64,000 bases of DNA. Origin: Arcicella aurantiaca. Lineage in GTDB: Bacteria; Bacteroidota; Bacteroidia; Cytophagales; Spirosomataceae. Shown here piece by piece: positions 52,529 through 59,985 of this stretch. Each line of letters begins with the position of its first letter. Within the stretch, counting starts at the first letter, position 1. The notes beneath the pieces are model-generated. The model was given only the letters and a program-made list of their open reading frames with translations, did no database searches and had not been told where the DNA came from. Made by a program: the position numbers and the translations under genes. Location of the stretch: contig NZ_QGGO01000008.1 in NCBI RefSeq assembly GCF_003148625.1, positions 141,619 to 205,618 on the forward strand, in the 5' to 3' direction.

Positions 52529-52541
52529 CGTTTTACAAAGA

Positions 52542-52605
52542 TAACAAAATAATATTCTGTTACCTTGGTAAATAGCTGCTCAGTACTCAGAATATTATTT
52601 TGTTA
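52542..52605. repeat. 18-bp perfect inverted repeat with branched loop
   Basis: TAACAAAATAATATTCTG (52542-52559) and its exact complement (52588-52605). The 28-nt loop contains TTACC/GGTAA and a short AGTACT palindrome, so a multi-branched fold is possible. It directly follows the stop of the last early gene. Confidence 0.65.
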
Positions 52606-52606
52606 A

Positions 52607-52804
52607 CTACATAAAAACTGAAATTATTTTTCCTCTTGAACTTACCGACAAAAATTGTTCATTCAAATCTTTTTCAGTTGAAAAGCCTATTAGTTTTTCA
52701 TTCGTATCTTTTTCTACAATCCATATAATCTCATTTTCTTCAACAAGTGTACAGAATCCTCTTTTAACTGCTGTGTTTGCGGACATTAATGTATTTCCTT
52801 TCAT
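52607..52804 (-). CDS. Small early protein
   Basis: 65 aa; KRGFCTLVEENEIIWIVEKD and LNEQFLSVSSRGKIISVFM suggest a small beta-rich fold. Two bases separate it from the next early gene. Function unknown. Confidence 0.55.
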   Translation of the reverse strand: MKGNTLMSANTAVKRGFCTLVEENEIIWIVEKDTNEKLIGFSTEKDLNEQFLSVSSRGKIISVFM

Positions 52805-52805
52805 G

Positions 52806-53054
52806 TTAATATTTTTCGTTTAGTTCTAATACAAAAATCAAATTTCTTAAATTTTCATCATTTTTCTTAATAGCCTTTTGATGGTTCTGGAGAACATCAA
52901 TTAAGTTTTCAATCTGCTTTTGTTGTTTCAAATCCCTATTAAGGGATTCATTCTCTATTTTAGCAATTCTAAATTGCTGTGATATATTTCCCATTATTAA
53001 AAGGGAAAACATTAACATATTAAAAATTTGGGCATTGTCTTTATTTTCTTTCAT
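52806..53054 (-). CDS. Small early protein
   Basis: 82 aa, helical with coiled-coil character (NESLNRDLKQQKQIENLIDV). The segment IFNMLMFSLLIMGNISQ could be a weak membrane helix. Function unknown. Confidence 0.55.
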   Translation of the reverse strand: MKENKDNAQIFNMLMFSLLIMGNISQQFRIAKIENESLNRDLKQQKQIENLIDVLQNHQKAIKKNDENLRNLIFVLELNEKY

Positions 53055-53062
53055 AATTTTGA

Positions 53063-53350
53063 TTAAAATTGTATATCCAATCTTACTTCAGTTGAAGGCG
53101 TAATATTATAATAATCCGTCCTTTCATCCCATGTGATTGCACAATCAAACAATCTTGCTTTTTGAATTGAATACCTATCGTATTCAAGATTCAATTTTCC
53201 AAAATATTCTGTAAGCTCATTTGATTTAGCTTCGTATTGCTCCCAAAACGCTCTTTCTTCCTTTTGAAGCCTTTTCAATTTGTCCAAAGGATTTTCTAAT
53301 TTTAGAAATTCCTTTTTAACTTTTTCGTATCGTTTTGATAGTTTAGTCAT
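53063..53350 (-). CDS. Small early protein
   Basis: 95 aa, strongly charged coiled coil (KRYEKVKKEFLKLENPLDKL, KRLQKEERAFWEQYEAKSNE) followed by a short beta part. Overlaps the upstream gene by 4 bp. Confidence 0.6.
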   Translation of the reverse strand: MTKLSKRYEKVKKEFLKLENPLDKLKRLQKEERAFWEQYEAKSNELTEYFGKLNLEYDRYSIQKARLFDCAITWDERTDYYNITPSTEVRLDIQF

Positions 53351-53736
53351 CTTCTCAAGAAGTAATCAAACTGCATCATAATCTGGTTAACAATATCGTA
53401 GGATTCCTTTTTAGGCTCTTTGATTTCTCCTCTCTTATTGTACGGAATTACTCTATAATTTACTGCTCCGTCTAAAATTTGAAATACTAAAACAAAATCA
53501 CTTTCAATATCAAAAGCTTGAGGGAAATCACAAGCCATAATCACATTATTACAACCACTTTTCCATTCTGCTTTTAGTGCTGCATAGCACTGCTCTGAGC
53601 GATGACCGACAAGACAATGAACAGACATTTTGTTTTCATTGTCAATTGAAATCATGTGGAACGGGTGATACCCAAATTGATTTGGGTTTATTTCTTCGAT
53701 TTTTACGAATGCTTCAATAAACTGGCCTATTGTCAT
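53347..53736 (-). CDS. Early protein of unknown function
   Basis: 129 aa, alpha/beta: IGQFIEAFVKIEEINPNQFG, HCLVGHRSEQCYAALKAEWK and VIMACDFPQAFDIESDFVLV. Adjacent to the upstream gene without a gap. Not recognised. Confidence 0.6.
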   Translation of the reverse strand: MTIGQFIEAFVKIEEINPNQFGYHPFHMISIDNENKMSVHCLVGHRSEQCYAALKAEWKSGCNNVIMACDFPQAFDIESDFVLVFQILDGAVNYRVIPYNKRGEIKEPKKESYDIVNQIMMQFDYFLRR

Positions 53737-54036
53737 CTAATTAAGGTTTTTAGTAATGGAACTCATTTGATTTTTAAATTGGAGCTGGTGTTGCATAAAG
53801 CTATGACGATAAATTTTTTCAGCATATTCTTGATTAATCGTATCAAAAAATTTATTGAGACAATCATGGCAACAATACATTTGGTCGGTATTTGCTTCTA
53901 TGAATCCTTCAATCATGTGCTTTGGAATATAGGCTGTTATTTTAAGTTGGGCGTGCTTAAATTCACCCGTAATTAAAATTGCTTTTCGGAAAATTATTTG
54001 TGATTCACCAATAGTGAATAGTTTTACGTAGGTCAT
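53737..54036 (-). CDS. Early protein of unknown function
   Basis: 99 aa, with a CxxC pair and His nearby (TDQMYCCHDCLNKFFD) that could bind zinc. Probably nucleic-acid linked. Not recognised. Confidence 0.55.
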   Translation of the reverse strand: MTYVKLFTIGESQIIFRKAILITGEFKHAQLKITAYIPKHMIEGFIEANTDQMYCCHDCLNKFFDTINQEYAEKIYRHSFMQHQLQFKNQMSSITKNLN

Positions 54037-54055
54037 AAAATTTTAGATTAAAATG

Positions 54056-54571
54056 TTAATAATCTCCTCCAGCTCCACCGCCTCCAGTGTCTCCACCACC
54101 AAAATCAAAAGATGATGAGGAGCTGTCAGAATCGGAGTTAGTTGGCAAGTCAATTGATGGATAATTAGCAGGCTCTACATAACCAAGAGTATTAATTGGA
54201 CTGTAATAATAGTCCTGAAAACTATCCTTAAAGTCAATCTCATTTATTTCCTTTTTCATTTGATTTAATCTGTTTGTGGGTGATTCAGGAATATTAAAAC
54301 TAAATTCTGATTCTAAGAAAAATGCTAAATTCGGAGCTAATTTCTTTCTATTTGTAAGCCAAAACTTTAGGGTCAAAGCATCATTATTGACGCTAAAAAT
54401 GATTGATTCTAATAGGGAAATCTGAAAACTATCTACAATACATAGCTGATTTTTAGGTATGAAAATTTTGCCAAATAGTCCAATTTCTCCAAGGTAAGCG
54501 TAAAAACGCTTACCAGATTTAGAGGTCACTACCTTGAATGTTCCTCTATCTTTAATTGTGAATTTGCTCAT
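54056..54571 (-). CDS. Early protein with Ser/Gly-rich C-terminal tail
   Basis: 171 aa from MSKFTIKDRG, chosen to avoid an 11-bp overlap. The beta-rich body ends in a low-complexity tail (DSDSSSSSFDFGGGDTGGG, then GAGGDY) like tails of many membrane-interacting bacterial proteins. Function unknown. Confidence 0.6.
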   Translation of the reverse strand: MSKFTIKDRGTFKVVTSKSGKRFYAYLGEIGLFGKIFIPKNQLCIVDSFQISLLESIIFSVNNDALTLKFWLTNRKKLAPNLAFFLESEFSFNIPESPTNRLNQMKKEINEIDFKDSFQDYYYSPINTLGYVEPANYPSIDLPTNSDSDSSSSSFDFGGGDTGGGGAGGDY

Positions 54572-54575
54572 TATT

Positions 54576-54806
54576 TTATTGTTCAAAATGTGAATCGAAT
54601 TCAGTCATTGCATCTGCAATTTCTGCTATTGAGTATTGACAAACTGTTAATAAATAAATATGTGCCTGCTGTTCTGAAATTTCAGCTAAAAGGCTAAAAC
54701 GTTTCATCTCTAAATCTTGCATTTCCTTTTGTAGTGACATAAGCCTATCAACATCATCCCGATAAATTCGCTTGCCTTCATGGAGGCATTCCGTCCAGTG
54801 TCTCAT
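54576..54806 (-). CDS. Small early protein
   Basis: 76 aa, coiled coil (VDRLMSLQKEMQDLEMKRFS). HWTECLHEGKRIYRDD at the start could bind metal. Overlaps the upstream gene by 4 bp. Confidence 0.55.
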   Translation of the reverse strand: MRHWTECLHEGKRIYRDDVDRLMSLQKEMQDLEMKRFSLLAEISEQQAHIYLLTVCQYSIAEIADAMTEFDSHFEQ

Positions 54807-55132
54807 CCTATTAGCATATTTATCAAAGGGTTGAATAAATCATTATTCCAAGGGTCAACTCTTATTTGCTCTATCTTGTCTAAAATTTCCTGCATATCAT
54901 TATGATTAAATACATAATATGAACCTTTAAATAAAATTGGTTGATTGTATGGTGGAGAAAATTCATCAAATTGATTCTCACGTTCAAAATCTAATTTGTT
55001 ATTTTTAATAATTGCATCCCCAATTACTTCAATAAATTCATATTTCAAACGCTTTATACTTGTCTCCTTTTGTTCTTCAGTTAGCTCATCAATAATATAT
55101 TTTTGAGTATCAAATATTGCTTGTAATAGCAT
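54803..55132 (-). CDS. Early protein of unknown function
   Basis: 109 aa, helical and charged (DELTEEQKETSIKRLKYEFI). Overlaps the zinc-ribbon gene by 23 bp. Not recognised. Confidence 0.55.
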   Translation of the reverse strand: MLLQAIFDTQKYIIDELTEEQKETSIKRLKYEFIEVIGDAIIKNNKLDFERENQFDEFSPPYNQPILFKGSYYVFNHNDMQEILDKIEQIRVDPWNNDLFNPLINMLIG

Positions 55133-55484
55133 GATTTTTTCTGTTTGAGTTATTACATTCTTTAGAGCAAAATACAGCTCCTTTTCTTTTGCCTTTTAAG
55201 CTTGCACCGCACACAACACATGAGCCAATAATGTGGCTTTGAGCCGTTATTTCATGGTTTTGAGACGATAATGAGCCGTTATTTTTTGGCTCAATTATCG
55301 GCTCAATTGGTATTTTTATACCCGAATTATCACGACCTAAATGGAAATCTATCAGCCTAATTATTCCAACTGCATATACACGCAGTTCTATATACGCAGC
55401 TCTTTTTGATAGTCCCAAAAGGTGTGGCAAACACTTTACCATATTTGCCACATAAGTATTTATTTGGGTATCAATAATGGTCAT
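55110..55484 (-). CDS. Early protein with C-terminal zinc ribbon
   Basis: 124 aa. The C-terminus holds two Cys pairs (CVVCGASLKGKRKGAVFCSK, then ECN), a treble-clef-like zinc site. The N-terminal half is helical (LPHLLGLSKRAAYIELRVYA). Likely a DNA- or RNA-binding regulator. Confidence 0.65.
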   Translation of the reverse strand: MTIIDTQINTYVANMVKCLPHLLGLSKRAAYIELRVYAVGIIRLIDFHLGRDNSGIKIPIEPIIEPKNNGSLSSQNHEITAQSHIIGSCVVCGASLKGKRKGAVFCSKECNNSNRKNHAITSNI

Positions 55485-55642
55485 TTTGTCATTTTCTCAA
55501 GTAAACGTTCCTGCTGGCTAATTATCAGTTCTGATAATTCTTTTTCGCTCTGGTTGAATATATCATCATTCAACTCAGCTTTAGAAACTTCTATAATCTT
55601 AGTAAGCTTCTTGATGTGATTTTGTCTTTTGGAATTATTCAT
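55481..55642 (-). CDS. Small early protein
   Basis: 53 aa from MNNSKRQNHIKK, a charged helix (ELSELIISQQERLLEKMTK). The start at 55642 keeps overlap with the upstream gene to 8 bp. Function unknown. Confidence 0.5.
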   Translation of the reverse strand: MNNSKRQNHIKKLTKIIEVSKAELNDDIFNQSEKELSELIISQQERLLEKMTK

Positions 55643-56069
55643 GCTCTGGAGTGTAAGGATAAATTTCAAGAATTGGGGTAATGTTAACGTCCGTAATTTG
55701 GTAGTCGTTAAGAGTGCCTAATTGCTTAGATAGATACGAATAAGCAAGCATCGGGTTTTCACCATTAACCAACATCATGTGCGGTGTCTTCTTTTCCTTA
55801 GCTGTTTTTTCATCGAAAGAAATGTACATCACCTTTATTTTGTACCAAATTTCTCCACCATCTTCATCAAAAAACACCTCTGAAAGCTTCATTTTTGATA
55901 ACTTAATCAACTGAAAGTCAGGCGTATTTTTGACAATAACTTCAAAAACTCTTGCCTCTGCTTCTGTGTACGAAACTCCATCTATTAGATAGGTTTCGTT
56001 AATTGTTTTTAATGCACCTGAATCGTCTTCACGCTGAAAACGAATGTTTGCTACATACCAATTTGCCAT
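55635..56069 (-). CDS. Early DUF4494-like protein
   Basis: 144 aa. ANWYVANIRFQREDDSGALK, YTEAEARVFEVIVKNTPDFQ and EIWYKIKVMYISFDEKTAKE resemble a small family of Bacteroidota proteins annotated DUF4494, common on phages and conjugative elements. The match is from memory of the pattern W....(I/V)......G......E.YLVDA.SFTEAE. Function unknown. Confidence 0.65.
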   Translation of the reverse strand: MANWYVANIRFQREDDSGALKTINETYLIDGVSYTEAEARVFEVIVKNTPDFQLIKLSKMKLSEVFFDEDGGEIWYKIKVMYISFDEKTAKEKKTPHMMLVNGENPMLAYSYLSKQLGTLNDYQITDVNITPILEIYPYTPEHE

Positions 56070-56106
56070 TTTTTTAAGTTTTCAAGCTACTTTCGAGCAT
56101 AGAGAG

Positions 56107-56406
56107 CTATCGCCCAGGGAGAAACTTCCCTGAAGCAATACCCAGCTTATCCAAAATCTGGACGTATGCCGAAACGGGTAACTTACGAATGATGTTATTG
56201 ATTTTTCGCCCTGTGAGCATCTTGCGGGCGTTACTGTTATCAAGATGCTGATAAGTAGGACATTCTTCCCGAATTATCCTGTAACATTCCTCCAACTCTG
56301 GGCAAACCTGACCTTGTTGCATTAGGTCAGCGATGATGTTCCCCACACGTCGAGGCATCTCCATTTTATCCGTCGGAGCAAACTGATAGATTTCAGATTT
56401 TTCCAT
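56107..56406 (-). CDS. Early protein of unknown function
   Basis: 99 aa, helical: MPRRVGNIIADLMQQGQVCP and NSNARKMLTGRKINNIIRKL. Basic C-terminal half, so DNA binding is possible. Overlaps the upstream gene by 14 bp. Confidence 0.55.
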   Translation of the reverse strand: MEKSEIYQFAPTDKMEMPRRVGNIIADLMQQGQVCPELEECYRIIREECPTYQHLDNSNARKMLTGRKINNIIRKLPVSAYVQILDKLGIASGKFLPGR

Positions 56407-56710
56407 CTAATTCCACGTTAGTTTTATATTCAAAATAATATTCTCTAACTGCGGTGTTTCGTAATTCAACAAGTTCCCTTTGTCTCACAAAAATTTCATC
56501 AGCTCGCATAAGAAGTAATTTGCTTTGAAGAGCAATTATCTGCTCCGCTTTAATGAGCCTGTCAATGTCGTGAACCTGCCGTGCTGGAATTGGCACGATG
56601 GTAAAGCCTTGTTGTTCTAATTTTCCTAAGAAAGCTTCAGGCGAAAAAGTTGGGATTTCTGGATTCCAAACGTGTGAATACGCAGTTTGTAATTCGTTGC
56701 TAAAATTCAT
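56393..56710 (-). CDS. Early protein of unknown function
   Basis: 105 aa. FSPEAFLGKLEQQGFTIVPI then a long helix (LIKAEQIIALQSKLLLMRAD). Overlaps the small membrane protein gene by 11 bp. Confidence 0.55.
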   Translation of the reverse strand: MNFSNELQTAYSHVWNPEIPTFSPEAFLGKLEQQGFTIVPIPARQVHDIDRLIKAEQIIALQSKLLLMRADEIFVRQRELVELRNTAVREYYFEYKTNVELDGKI

Positions 56711-56855
56711 CTTGTGTACTTGGGGTTTGAATATCGGTTAAGATATAGTTTTTGATATTAATGAAAACTTGTTTTTGCTCTAAGACAAAAACAATGGGTA
56801 TGAGAATCGGGCAAAATATAATCCATTGGATTACTTTCAAAAAGTCATATTTCAT
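56700..56855 (-). CDS. 51-aa membrane protein
   Basis: Short frame with one membrane segment (VIQWIIFCPILIPIVFVL) and a polar tail. It overlaps both neighbours by 4-11 bp, the same packing as other early genes, which supports it being real. Confidence 0.6.
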   Translation of the reverse strand: MKYDFLKVIQWIIFCPILIPIVFVLEQKQVFINIKNYILTDIQTPSTQDEF

Positions 56856-57325
56856 GGCGGTACTGGCAAATTTTTATGGTTATAAATATTAATCATATAC
56901 TCATATTCCACGTCGTCTAAATCCTCAAATTTCCCGAAAAATTCAGCTAAAATTCTATTCTCTGACGAGTTATACCAATTCTCGAAATTAGGCTTTGAAA
57001 GTGATGGTTTCCAATTGGCTGCATCTTCTTTCAAAATCTTACAAAGGTCTGCTGTTGGCTTATCGCTCTTACTGACTACATCAAGGAATGCGATAATTTC
57101 GTAATGTTCAATTTCAAATGCCTTTCCTGCTTTCGGGAACTTTGAAAGCTCTGAGGTTTTCTTAGAAAAATATTTACCAAACATTTGTGCGACTATCGGC
57201 TCTGTATCGACTCTAATCGTATTAGAATGCTTGTAATGTGCAAAGCACCAATTCAACCAGTAGGAAGTGTGAGCTTGCATGATGCAATACTCTGCTTCAG
57301 ATAATCTAATCGTGACTTTAAGCAT
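56852..57325 (-). CDS. Early protein of unknown function
   Basis: 157 aa. KVTIRLSEAEYCIMQAHTSY at the start, then KTSELSKFPKAGKAFEIEHY. Overlaps the upstream gene by 8 bp. Not recognised. Confidence 0.6.
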   Translation of the reverse strand: MLKVTIRLSEAEYCIMQAHTSYWLNWCFAHYKHSNTIRVDTEPIVAQMFGKYFSKKTSELSKFPKAGKAFEIEHYEIIAFLDVVSKSDKPTADLCKILKEDAANWKPSLSKPNFENWYNSSENRILAEFFGKFEDLDDVEYEYMINIYNHKNLPVPP

Positions 57326-57872
57326 TGACGAAATTATTTATTTCTCTCATCTTCCAATACCATCCTTTTAGGCGTGGGCGTTGGTCTTCGCCAAATCGGC
57401 GTATGACCTCATTGCAATGGTCTATAAGTGCCTGTTCAGAAGTGAAGGTCAATTTAAAATCATAGAATGGCTCTACTTGCGAGCCACTTCGTTTTCTGGA
57501 GGCGAGGTACTGTTGTTGCTTAGTGGGGTCATTTTTATTGGCAAAAAACTTTTGTAGCATATCTTTCAAATGTGGAAAAAGTTGTGCTGCACCATGAATT
57601 TGAAATTGAAATGGTGTAATACTCACCAACAATTCATCGAGACCATTTCCCTGTTGGTTATTAGTGTAAAAGTTCATGCAATAAGAGCGGTCAAGGTATC
57701 CGTTTTTGAGCATTCTTGAAATATACTGCTCAAGTAAATGTTCTTTATCTTTTGCCTCAGCGTGTCCTAACATTTTGGAATATCCAACAAATGGTGACGT
57801 GCGTTGCTCTTGGTAAAATTCGTGTCGATAGGTTGCATTAAGGCGGTCGCCTTTCGGTAATTTATTGCTCAT
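57318..57872 (-). CDS. Early protein of unknown function
   Basis: 184 aa. First of the long early run, possibly an early regulator or replication factor. Contains LLEQYISRMLKNGYLDRSYC and FKLTFTSEQALIDHCNEVIR and ends with GWYWKMREINNFVNA. No known motif. Confidence 0.6.
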   Translation of the reverse strand: MSNKLPKGDRLNATYRHEFYQEQRTSPFVGYSKMLGHAEAKDKEHLLEQYISRMLKNGYLDRSYCMNFYTNNQQGNGLDELLVSITPFQFQIHGAAQLFPHLKDMLQKFFANKNDPTKQQQYLASRKRSGSQVEPFYDFKLTFTSEQALIDHCNEVIRRFGEDQRPRLKGWYWKMREINNFVNA

Positions 57873-58238
57873 TTTGCTTTTTGATTATGGAATTTTTTGA
57901 TTTTTTTTCACTGTTTGCAAACATTGTTGTACAACTTGAAAACACCAGTAAAACTTGTAAAACACTTAGAAAACATCTTTACAAGATTTTTTTTAGGGTT
58001 TGACACATCAAACCCCTAACCGATTAACAGTAAAATCGGGCTTGAAAAAAATACCCAAATTTTGGGCAATATTTTTCCGTCATGACGATTTAGGGGCGTC
58101 TTGAATATGTCTTGAATGACAGTCCGATGTAGCTACACTCGAACGCATTCGGGGGCGATATAAAAACACTAAGCTGGAGGGGAATTATTTAGAATGTATT
58201 TCATAGAAGTAAGAATTATTATTGTTAAATAGTTAATG
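57873..58238. other. Non-coding early region with iteron-like repeats
   Basis: 366 bp without a gene. Three related units (AACTTGAAAACAC at 57933, AACTTGTAAAACAC at 57952, ACTTAGAAAACAT at 57964) lie close together; a hairpin GGGTTTGA/TCAAACCC spans 57996-58015, and CCCAAATTTTGGG lies at 58054-58066. This could be an origin or an operator region. Confidence 0.45.
57933..57976. repeat. Three iteron-like repeats
   Basis: AACTTGAAAACAC, AACTTGTAAAACAC and ACTTAGAAAACAT in the same orientation over 44 bp, in the largest non-coding gap of the early region. Confidence 0.45.
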
Positions 58239-58478
58239 CTAAACAGTGTTAAGGTCAATGACCTTTTCGTAAATCTGCATATAAGCAGACTTGGTAATTT
58301 CGGTGCAATCTGACAAGTCTAACGGCTCGTCGTACTCTTCATTGACTCCCCACGGCTCTTTGGTATTTTCACCTAACACAGATGCCGTATAAGCGGTATT
58401 GTCATCATTTACGGCATACCAAACCTTTGCAGCAAGGTATGTTCGTAATACATTCGGGTCTAACTTATAGTATCTCAT
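58239..58478 (-). CDS. Small early protein
   Basis: 79 aa, acidic (RYYKLDPNVLRTYLAAKVWY, EYDEPLDLSDCTEITKSAYM). Its ATG overlaps the stop of a tiny upstream frame as TAATG. Not recognised. Confidence 0.6.
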   Translation of the reverse strand: MRYYKLDPNVLRTYLAAKVWYAVNDDNTAYTASVLGENTKEPWGVNEEYDEPLDLSDCTEITKSAYMQIYEKVIDLNTV

Positions 58479-58549
58479 TATGACCTTTTTGTTTTGAATA
58501 CATACAAAACCAGTATTCCCAAAGCCACAAGTGGCACTATTGTTTTCAT
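58478..58549 (-). CDS. Possible 23-aa membrane peptide
   Basis: MKTIVPLVALGILVLYVFKT plus KRS: one hydrophobic helix and a basic end. Overlap with the next gene as TAATG suggests translational coupling. Short length keeps this uncertain. Confidence 0.4.
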   Translation of the reverse strand: MKTIVPLVALGILVLYVFKTKRS

Positions 58550-58559
58550 AAGGTCATTA

Positions 58560-58736
58560 TTAAAAGATTCTTGAAATAAGTCTCCCCCACTGGGGGAGTT
58601 TATTCAAAAAGTTCCATAACAAAAGTTTCACCTTGAAATCTGGCAAAATAACCTCTTTAAAAAGCCAAATGGCTATTATAAATAAGCAAAAAGCAATGAA
58701 CAGCATTAAATAAGCTGCAATTCTTAGACTATCCAT
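58560..58736 (-). CDS. Small membrane protein
   Basis: 58 aa from MDSLRIAAYLMLFIAFCLFI; one or two membrane segments, then a basic, Trp-containing tail. Adjoins the tiny frame by 10 bp. Low-confidence gene by length alone; its position in the operon helps. Confidence 0.45.
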   Translation of the reverse strand: MDSLRIAAYLMLFIAFCLFIIAIWLFKEVILPDFKVKLLLWNFLNKLPQWGRLISRIF

Positions 58737-58806
58737 AGTAAAGTGTTTAGCCACGCAGGGCATGGCTAAACCAGCCTATCCCAATCTAAAAAAAATGTCT
58801 TCATGG

Positions 58807-58849
58807 GTAATAAAACGGGGGAGGCGTACACAAATAACCTCCCACCGTT
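58807..58849 (-). terminator. Terminator of the phage tRNA patch
   Basis: On the minus strand AACGGTGGGAGG pairs with CCTCCCCCGTT (11 bp, one bulge), 13-nt loop, followed by TTATTA. It lies 29 bp past the tRNA-like sequences in their reading direction. Confidence 0.6.
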
Positions 58850-58877
58850 GACCCAATCTAACCACGTTGATTTGTTG

Positions 58878-58936
58878 CGATATAGTTGGAATCGAACCAA
58901 CACGAGTTCCTGAAGTCTTCGCCTCCGAGTATATCT
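58878..58936 (-). other. tRNA-like sequence lacking a D arm
   Basis: A good T arm (GTTGG TTCGATT CCAAC) is flanked by TATATC, which pairs with GATATA 28 nt upstream of the T arm. That interval is about 13 nt too short for normal D and anticodon arms. It may be a decayed tRNA, a mimic, or chance. It lies beside two better tRNAs in the same orientation. Confidence 0.3.
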
Positions 58937-58980
58937 TCAGATTTTACTTTTTAAGTCCTTAAAATCTTAAAGTGGACTTG

Positions 58981-59053
58981 TAGCGGATGCAGGACTCGAA
59001 CCTGCGACCTCAAGGTTATGAGCCTTGCGAGCTACCTACTGCTCTAATCCGCA
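58981..59053 (-). tRNA. tRNA-Met (CAT)
   Basis: Acceptor GCGGAT/ATCCGC, D stem GAGC/GCTC, anticodon stem CAAGG/CCTTG with loop CTCATAA (anticodon CAT), T arm GCAGG/CCTGC. Lacks the three G-C pairs of initiator tRNA, so elongator Met, or Ile if the C is modified to lysidine. First pair is a T-T mismatch. CCA not encoded. Confidence 0.88.
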
Positions 59054-59058
59054 ATTTG

Positions 59059-59134
59059 CACGGGTGGTAGGATTTGAACCTACGCTTGTAATAGCTTACC
59101 ATTATTACTATGCACCTGACTACACCACACCCGT
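59059..59134 (-). tRNA. tRNA with abnormal anticodon arm
   Basis: Acceptor ACGGGTG/CACCCGT (7 bp), D arm GTGT/GCAT with GG in the loop, and T arm GTAGG TTCAAAT CCTAC are all good. The anticodon arm is 21 nt instead of 17: GTAATA/TATTAC with a 9-nt loop ATGGTAAGC. The anticodon could be GGT (Thr, after T) or GTA (Tyr) but cannot be set. The variable loop is 4 nt. Confidence 0.6.
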
Positions 59135-59253
59135 AATTAAAAGGTCATAACCACCAAGTTAACTGACCTTTCCTACTCGTCCTCTTTCGGACTTTCGCTT
59201 AATTCCCTTTTGGGGGATTTAATGTTTATATACAAAATGAGGGCTAAATGTTG

Positions 59254-59261
59254 TATATTTG
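59254..59261 (+). promoter_or_regulatory. -7 box ahead of the 60-aa gene
   Basis: TATATTTG matches TAnnTTTG, 47 nt ahead of the ATG at 59309. No good -33 element is seen. Confidence 0.4.
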
Positions 59262-59308
59262 AAATGTCTAAATAAACAAATTACTCACACTTAAACCCCC
59301 ATTTCAAC

Positions 59309-59491
59309 ATGGAAGAAAATCAATTCAAAATTGGCAACACTGTAAGCTTAAAATCAGGTAGTGTTAGGCTTACAGTTTATTCTATCTCCGATGATTTAAA
59401 AAAAATATCTCTAAAATTTTGGGATAAAGAAAACCAACAGATACAATCAATTGACGACCAAGACTTTCGTTTATTCTCTCTTGAATATTAG
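59309..59491 (+). CDS. YodC-like (DUF2158) small protein
   Basis: 60 aa. FKIGNTVSLKSGSVRLTVYS matches the DUF2158 pattern F..GD.V.LKSGG..MTV; the rest is a short beta barrel. The gene reads opposite to the early genes and has its own promoter and terminator, so it is probably expressed in the lysogen. Family role unknown. Confidence 0.7.
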   Translation: MEENQFKIGNTVSLKSGSVRLTVYSISDDLKKISLKFWDKENQQIQSIDDQDFRLFSLEY

Positions 59492-59565
59492 TCCTTATAA
59501 CCTTCATGTCTTATCTCTCTGACATAAATAGGAATACCCAAGAATAGGATTTTCAATTTTGTTTC

Positions 59566-59600
59566 AATACCGTGGTCTTTACCAAACCCACGGTATTTTT
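59566..59600. terminator. Bidirectional terminator
   Basis: 10-bp stem AATACCGTGG/CCACGGTATT, 12-nt loop, TTTT on the plus strand; lies between convergent small genes. Confidence 0.65.
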
Positions 59601-59615
59601 GTGTGATAACCTTTA

Positions 59616-59813
59616 TCATGACTCCTTAGGCAATTTAAGTTCCTCTAAAAATGCGTCCATTTCACTATCTGCAATGGGTACATCTCCACGCAAACGAGCT
59701 AACACTTGCTGACGCTTTAGCCCAATTCTTTCGGCAATAGCATGGCCAATACGACCTCTATCAGTTCGATGTTTAGAGTGAAAAGCAAATGCTATTTCTT
59801 GTAATGTTGGCAT
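59616..59813 (-). CDS. Cro-like small DNA-binding protein
   Basis: 65 aa. RGRIGHAIAERIGLKRQQVL looks like a helix-turn-helix. Size, and divergence from the repressor operon over an operator-like inverted repeat, fit a Cro-type regulator that starts the early programme. The fold call is by eye. Confidence 0.6.
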   Translation of the reverse strand: MPTLQEIAFAFHSKHRTDRGRIGHAIAERIGLKRQQVLARLRGDVPIADSEMDAFLEELKLPKES

Positions 59814-59831
59814 GACCGTTTGATAATTTAA

Positions 59832-59883
59832 TCTTACTTTTACTTGTTTTGTCGTTGTGTTGTCTTACTTTTGTTTGTAAGAC
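59832..59883. promoter_or_regulatory. Operator region: inverted repeat and half-sites
   Basis: GTCTTAC (59862-59868) and GTAAGAC (59877-59883) form an inverted repeat with an 8-nt spacer. Half-site TCTTACTTTT also occurs at 59832, 31 bp away, about three helical turns. It overlaps the promoter of the plus-strand operon, as expected for repressor or Cro operators. Confidence 0.55.
59844..59873 (+). promoter_or_regulatory. Promoter of the repressor operon
   Basis: TTG (59844-59846), 19-nt spacer and TACTTTTG (59866-59873): exact Bacteroidota consensus. It would transcribe the SHOCT-membrane-repressor operon, and the operator-like repeat covers its -7 box. Confidence 0.65.
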
Positions 59884-59985
59884 GGTACAAATATGCGAAC
59901 AAAAGTTTGCTTTGCAAATTTTTACACACTTTTTTTCGTATTTATTTTACAAATATTATCTATTAACCTTTAAAACACTTAGATT

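Noticed and set aside
18834..58478. Contractile injection system or tailocin
   Set aside because: Terminase, portal, capsid and protease are all present and no sheath protein is seen, so this is a full phage.
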